Shown in pieces: positions 6,071 to 9,299 of a stretch of DNA of 9,299 bases (positions within the stretch are counted from its first letter, which is position 1; each line of letters begins with the position of its first letter). Location: the NCBI GenBank assembly GCA_023427845.1, contig JAEYZX010000161.1, positions 1-9,299 on the forward strand. The letters run 5' to 3'. The DNA comes from Bacteroidota bacterium (GTDB taxonomy: Bacteria; Bacteroidota; Bacteroidia; Flavobacteriales; Flavobacteriaceae). The notes beneath the pieces were generated by a model that did no database searches, had not been told where the DNA came from, and was given only the letters and a program-made list of their open reading frames with translations. The position numbers and the translations under genes were made by a program.

Positions 6071-6439
6071 ATGAAAACCATCTTTACAATCAGCCTTTTA
6101 GTGATGTCGAACGTCTTTATGACTTTGGCCTGGTACGGTCACTTGAAATTCAAAGAACTGAAATGGTTCGAAAATGCAGGTTTGATTACGATAGTATTAA
6201 TCAGTTGGGGACTTGCATTCTTTGAATACTGTTTTCAGGTACCTGCAAATAAAATCGGCTACGAAGGAAATGGCGGGCCGTTTTCACTGATGCAGCTAAA
6301 AGTTATACAAGAGGTAATTACGCTGGTCGTTTTCGTAGGTTTTTCTTTGCTCTTTTTTAAAAACGAGACATTTAGATGGAACCATGCCATTGGTTTCTGC
6401 TTTCTGATTTTAGCTGTTTATTTTATTTTTAAGAAATGA
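6071..6439 (+). CDS. DMT-family small membrane protein (DUF486 type)
   Basis: This 122-aa, four-helix membrane protein has helices at about 2-20, 37-53, 78-97 and 104-120. The pattern of motifs, a conserved tryptophan (MTLAWYGHLKF), ISWGLAFFEYCFQVPANKIGY in the middle, and FSLMQLKVIQEVITL before the third helix, matches the DUF486/DMT-superfamily proteins. This is essentially half of a drug/metabolite transporter, so it probably works as a dimer. No substrate is established for the family to my knowledge. It is the first gene of a pair: its TGA overlaps the start of the cupin gene (ATGA). Orientation is divergent from the exbB operon. Confidence 0.85.
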   Translation: MKTIFTISLLVMSNVFMTLAWYGHLKFKELKWFENAGLITIVLISWGLAFFEYCFQVPANKIGYEGNGGPFSLMQLKVIQEVITLVVFVGFSLLFFKNETFRWNHAIGFCFLILAVYFIFKK

Positions 6440-6801
6440 TGAAACGATATCTAATTCAAACCACTCCGTTTGTCGTGCCCACCAATGACGGAAAAGTGAT
6501 TCAGGAACATCATGGCATTGCTGCGACTTCGAATCCCAATGTTTCGATTGCGCACATGATTGCTCCGCCACATTGGAGCGAACCTTATCAAACTCCTGAA
6601 TTTGACGAATACACCTATTTAATCAAAGGAAAAAAGCAATTTATTATCGAGGGCGACACCATTGTATTGAACGCCGGCGAATCCATCCATATTCAAAAAA
6701 ATACGCGCGTGCAGTATTCGAACCCTTTTGATGAACCATGCGAATATCTCTCGGTATGCCTTCCTGCGTTTTCTATAGAAAAAGTTAATAGAGAGGATTA
6801 A
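6436..6801 (+). CDS. Single-domain cupin protein
   Basis: This 121-aa small beta-barrel protein is probably cytoplasmic; no signal peptide is seen. Cupin motif 1 is represented by PPHWSEPYQTPEFDEYTYLIKG (44-65), with His46, Glu49 and the acidic cluster Glu55/Asp57/Glu58 as candidate metal ligands. Motif 2 is GDTIVLNAGESIHI plus KNTRVQYSN (73-96). The usual histidine of a PPNTPHxxxN-type ending is replaced by Val92, although His85 lies nearby, so metal binding may be altered. The first ATG overlaps the upstream gene by 4 bases; a second ATG at 6439 is equally possible and changes only one residue. The overlap implies translational coupling with the DMT-family gene. No substrate can be assigned. 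Confidence 0.87.
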   Translation: MMKRYLIQTTPFVVPTNDGKVIQEHHGIAATSNPNVSIAHMIAPPHWSEPYQTPEFDEYTYLIKGKKQFIIEGDTIVLNAGESIHIQKNTRVQYSNPFDEPCEYLSVCLPAFSIEKVNRED

Positions 6802-6825
6802 TTTTCCAGCATTTCGGTAACTTTA
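6798..6825 (+). promoter_or_regulatory. Candidate promoter of the NDH-2 gene
   Basis: TTA at 6798-6800, a 17-bp spacer and TAACTTTA at 6818-6825 approximate the Flavobacterium pattern TTG-N17-19-TAnnTTTG, with one mismatch in each element. It overlaps the cupin stop codon and would give a very short leader before the ATG at 6842. Read-through from the upstream pair is the alternative. Confidence 0.35.
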
Positions 6826-6841
6826 CGAAAACACCATCATT

Positions 6842-8107
6842 ATGGATGCCAGAAAACGAATCGTAATAATAGGAGCAGGATTTGCCGGTCTCCGAATCGC
6901 TCAGGATTTAAAGAATTCACCGTACGAACTTTATTTAATCGACAAAAACAACTATCATCAGTTTCAACCGTTAATGTATCAGGTGGCGACGGCACGACTT
7001 GAACCTGCAAGCATCTCGTTTCCGCTCCGAAAAGTATTTCAACATTGCAAAAATACGCACATTCGGATAGCCGATGTTCTTGCGATTGATCCGCAGCAAA
7101 AATGCGTAAAGACATCCATTGGTGATTTTGGATATGATTACCTGGTGATTGCCGTAGGCTGTAGCACAAACTATTTTGGAAATGCCAATGTTGAAAAGCA
7201 TGCCTTTCCAATGAAATCCGTTCCCGAAGCCATACAGTTGCGCAACCGGATACTGCAGACCTTTGAAGACGCTGTCACAACAAAACCCGAAGACCTGCAG
7301 TTCCTTCTGAATTTCGTCATTGTGGGCGCCGGACCTACAGGAGTTGAACTCGCTGGTGCTTTGGCGGAGATGAAAAAAAATATTTTACCCAAGGATTATC
7401 CGGATAAGGATTTTTCAAAACTTCAAATCTACCTGCTTGAAGGATCGCCTTTCGTACTAGGCCCGATGAGCGACGAATCACGACGGGTATCGCGAAAGTA
7501 CCTGGAAGAGCTCGGCGTAATCGTGATGACCGAAACCATTGTGGAAAATTATGATGGGCGGACTGTTGTTTTAAAAGGTGGCGGTACAATTGAAGCGAAA
7601 AACGTAATCTGGGCGGCAGGAATCTCGGGAAATGTTATCGAGGGAATTCCGAAGGAGTCTTTTACACGCGGCAATCGTATCGTTGTAAACCGGTTCAGCG
7701 AGGTGGCAAACCTTCCGAATGTTTTCGCTTTGGGCGATATTGCCTATATGGAAACGCCGAAATATCCGAAAGGTCATCCGCAGGTAGCGAGTGTGGCGAT
7801 CGAGCAGGCGAAAGTTCTCGCAAAAAATTTCAAGCTTGCTGCCCGAAATAAACCGTGGAAAGAATACGAATATCATAACAAAGGATCGATGGCAACAGTC
7901 GGGAAACGGAAAGCAGTAGTCGATTTGCCAAGTTTTAGTTTTCAGGGACGTTTCGCCTGGCTTATGTGGATGCTTGTTCACCTGATGCTGATCCTTAGCG
8001 TGAAGAAAAAGATGCTGATTTTTGTGAATTGGGCCTATAGCTATTTCAACAACGACTCAACACTTCGCGTGCTGATTAAACCCGTAAGGAAAAAAATAGA
8101 AGGTTAG
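6842..8107 (+). CDS. ndh: Type II NADH:quinone oxidoreductase (NDH-2)
   Basis: This 421-aa flavoprotein transfers electrons from NADH to quinone at the inner membrane without proton pumping. It has an FAD Rossmann motif GAGFAG (11-16) with Asp34 at the end of the second strand, FQPLMYQVATARLEP (41-55), and a second nucleotide-binding motif VGAGPTGVELAG (161-172) whose Glu169 is the conserved glutamate of the family. ALGDIA (296-301) contacts FAD, and a C-terminal amphipathic/hydrophobic segment GRFAWLMWMLVHLMLIL (369-385) would anchor it to the membrane. Length is normal for NDH-2. The quinone-site motif usually written AQxAxQ reads ASVAIE (316-321) here, with both glutamines changed. It starts 40 bp after the cupin stop and its stop overlaps that of kmo on the other strand. 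A general pyridine-nucleotide disulfide oxidoreductase is unlikely, as no CxxxxC redox pair is present. Confidence 0.93.
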   Translation: MDARKRIVIIGAGFAGLRIAQDLKNSPYELYLIDKNNYHQFQPLMYQVATARLEPASISFPLRKVFQHCKNTHIRIADVLAIDPQQKCVKTSIGDFGYDYLVIAVGCSTNYFGNANVEKHAFPMKSVPEAIQLRNRILQTFEDAVTTKPEDLQFLLNFVIVGAGPTGVELAGALAEMKKNILPKDYPDKDFSKLQIYLLEGSPFVLGPMSDESRRVSRKYLEELGVIVMTETIVENYDGRTVVLKGGGTIEAKNVIWAAGISGNVIEGIPKESFTRGNRIVVNRFSEVANLPNVFALGDIAYMETPKYPKGHPQVASVAIEQAKVLAKNFKLAARNKPWKEYEYHNKGSMATVGKRKAVVDLPSFSFQGRFAWLMWMLVHLMLILSVKKKMLIFVNWAYSYFNNDSTLRVLIKPVRKKIEG

Positions 8108-9299
8108 TCCAGTAATTCCAATATTCTTTTCTCAACGATATCACTATCCCAAATCTTTTCGATATCAGGGATTTTCATGATTTCATCCATAATCGATTTC
8201 TGTTTGTCGCCAATCGCCAACGCTTCGGTATAGGGCCTATGGCTAAAAGTGACCCTGCTGTATAGCGGAACCCATTTTTCCGGATATTTTTGGGAGAAAT
8301 GCTTTTCTATTTTTTTTTGCAACAGAAACTTGTCGTCGGCGGTTTTGGAACTCATTTCCATGAAATTCCGATAAGACAATTCGGCAATGGCATCTGCATT
8401 CGGCTTTCGCTGGTTCTGATATTCCTCAAATATTGTTTTCCAATCATCGCCGAACTGCACCATCAGGTCATTCAACACCGAAATATCTTCAAACCCGGCA
8501 TTCATTCCCTGTCCGTAAAACGGAACGATCGCATGACAGGCATCTCCGATCAATGCGACTTTATCTTCATACGTCCACGGGAAACATTTCATTGTAACGA
8601 GCGTGCTGGTCGGGTTTTTGAAAAAATCCTCAATCAGTTTCGGAATCACCTCCACGGTATCCGGAAGATTTTTTTCAAAAAATGCCTCAACCGAACGCCG
8701 GTCCTTTAATGAGGCGAATGAACTTTCCCCTTCGAACGGCATAAAGAGCGTACAGGTAAAACTTCCGTCAAGATTGGGAAGCGCAATGAGCATATACTCG
8801 CCGCGCGGCCAGATATGGAATGAATATTTATCGAGTTTGTGAGTACCGTCGGGATTAGGCGGGATATTGAGTTCTTTGTATCCGATCGGAAGAAAATCCT
8901 GTGAATAGTTAAACATGCTTTGGCGTTGCATCCTATGGCGAATCCGCGAAAATGCTCCGTCGGCCCCAAAAACAATATCGTATTTGTGCGCAGTCCACTC
9001 CCCACGCTCCTCCTCGCCAATCTGCAGCGTCGCGTCGGCAAGGGTGACATCCCATATTTTTTGTTTGAAAAAGAATTCGGCGCCCGCTTCTTCAGCCAGA
9101 TCAATCATTCGGCGGTTAAGTATCCCGCGCGAAATGGAATAAATGCTTTCGCCTTCCTTTCCATAATTTTGGATGCTGATTTTATCTTTGGTATGGATGG
9201 CCCGCTTGTCCATTGGAATTGCAATCTCACGCACGGCATCTCCAAGTCCTACGCCATCCAATGCTTTCCAGCCGCGATCCGACATGGCAAGGTTAATGG
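8104..9299 (-). CDS. kmo: Kynurenine 3-monooxygenase, N terminus cut by the window edge
   Basis: This FAD- and NADPH-dependent hydroxylase turns L-kynurenine into 3-hydroxykynurenine in the tryptophan-to-quinolinate pathway. About 397 residues are present; the frame is open to the right edge, where INLAMSDRGW matches the family's RSINLA region. About 50 N-terminal residues with the GxGxxG FAD motif should therefore lie outside; the ATG at 9285 is internal. Visible signatures are FGADGAFS, GYKEL, HIWPRGEYMLIALPN followed by SFTCTLFMPF, and GDACHAIVPFYGQGMNAGFE for FAD binding. These are specific to kmo among aromatic hydroxylases. No C-terminal membrane anchor like that of the animal enzyme is evident. 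The stop overlaps the NDH-2 stop by four bases (8104-8107). No other kynurenine-pathway gene is in the window. Confidence 0.96.
   Translation of the reverse strand, partial: INLAMSDRGWKALDGVGLGDAVREIAIPMDKRAIHTKDKISIQNYGKEGESIYSISRGILNRRMIDLAEEAGAEFFFKQKIWDVTLADATLQIGEEERGEWTAHKYDIVFGADGAFSRIRHRMQRQSMFNYSQDFLPIGYKELNIPPNPDGTHKLDKYSFHIWPRGEYMLIALPNLDGSFTCTLFMPFEGESSFASLKDRRSVEAFFEKNLPDTVEVIPKLIEDFFKNPTSTLVTMKCFPWTYEDKVALIGDACHAIVPFYGQGMNAGFEDISVLNDLMVQFGDDWKTIFEEYQNQRKPNADAIAELSYRNFMEMSSKTADDKFLLQKKIEKHFSQKYPEKWVPLYSRVTFSHRPYTEALAIGDKQKSIMDEIMKIPDIEKIWDSDIVEKRILELLD

Noticed and set aside
9283..9285. ATG as start of the kmo gene
   Set aside because: The frame continues to the window edge with residues that match the internal INLA region of the family, so this Met is internal.

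Overview
This 9.3 kb window looks like a chromosomal segment of a Flavobacterium-like member of the Bacteroidota. The evidence is the TonB type (a cytoplasmic FEGRNKRYGAYELRK-type tail and a FPGG...WIPGEQNG C-terminal domain), A-rich translation starts without strong Shine-Dalgarno sequences, a TAnnTTTG-type promoter element in front of exbB, an apparent kynurenine 3-monooxygenase gene, and a left-edge sequence that resembles an intergenic element I remember from Flavobacterium genomes. No tRNA, rRNA, CRISPR array, insertion sequence or phage gene is visible.

Region 1 (about 60-5880, minus strand) is one tightly packed seven-gene operon. In transcription order it reads exbB (4-TM proton channel), a 10-bp intercistronic hairpin, exbD-1, exbD-2, tonB, a 74-aa two-helix membrane protein, a PstS-like periplasmic-binding lipoprotein, and a secreted TPR-repeat protein, followed by an intrinsic terminator at 60-89. 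Gaps from exbD-1 to the TPR gene are 1-19 bp, and two junctions overlap or nearly touch. This suggests a TonB energising complex co-produced with a small membrane protein and two envelope proteins of unknown purpose. It is the most interesting part of the window.

Region 2 (5809-6070) is a 262-bp divergent intergenic space. It carries the likely promoter of the operon and, nearer the plus-strand genes, short repeated ATTAAC motifs, one of them in an inverted repeat.

Region 3 (6071-8107, plus strand) holds a small DMT-fold membrane protein (DUF486 type), a translationally coupled single-domain cupin lacking the usual second-motif histidine, and a type II NADH dehydrogenase (NDH-2) with a variant quinone-site motif.

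Region 4 (8104-9299, minus strand) is most of kmo, converging on NDH-2 with overlapping stop codons; its N-terminal FAD-binding part lies beyond the right edge. In Bacteroidota this enzyme belongs to the tryptophan-to-quinolinate route to NAD. At the far left, 1-56 is a GC-rich (36 of 56 bases) hairpin-plus-tail sequence, apparently the right part of a dispersed intergenic element.
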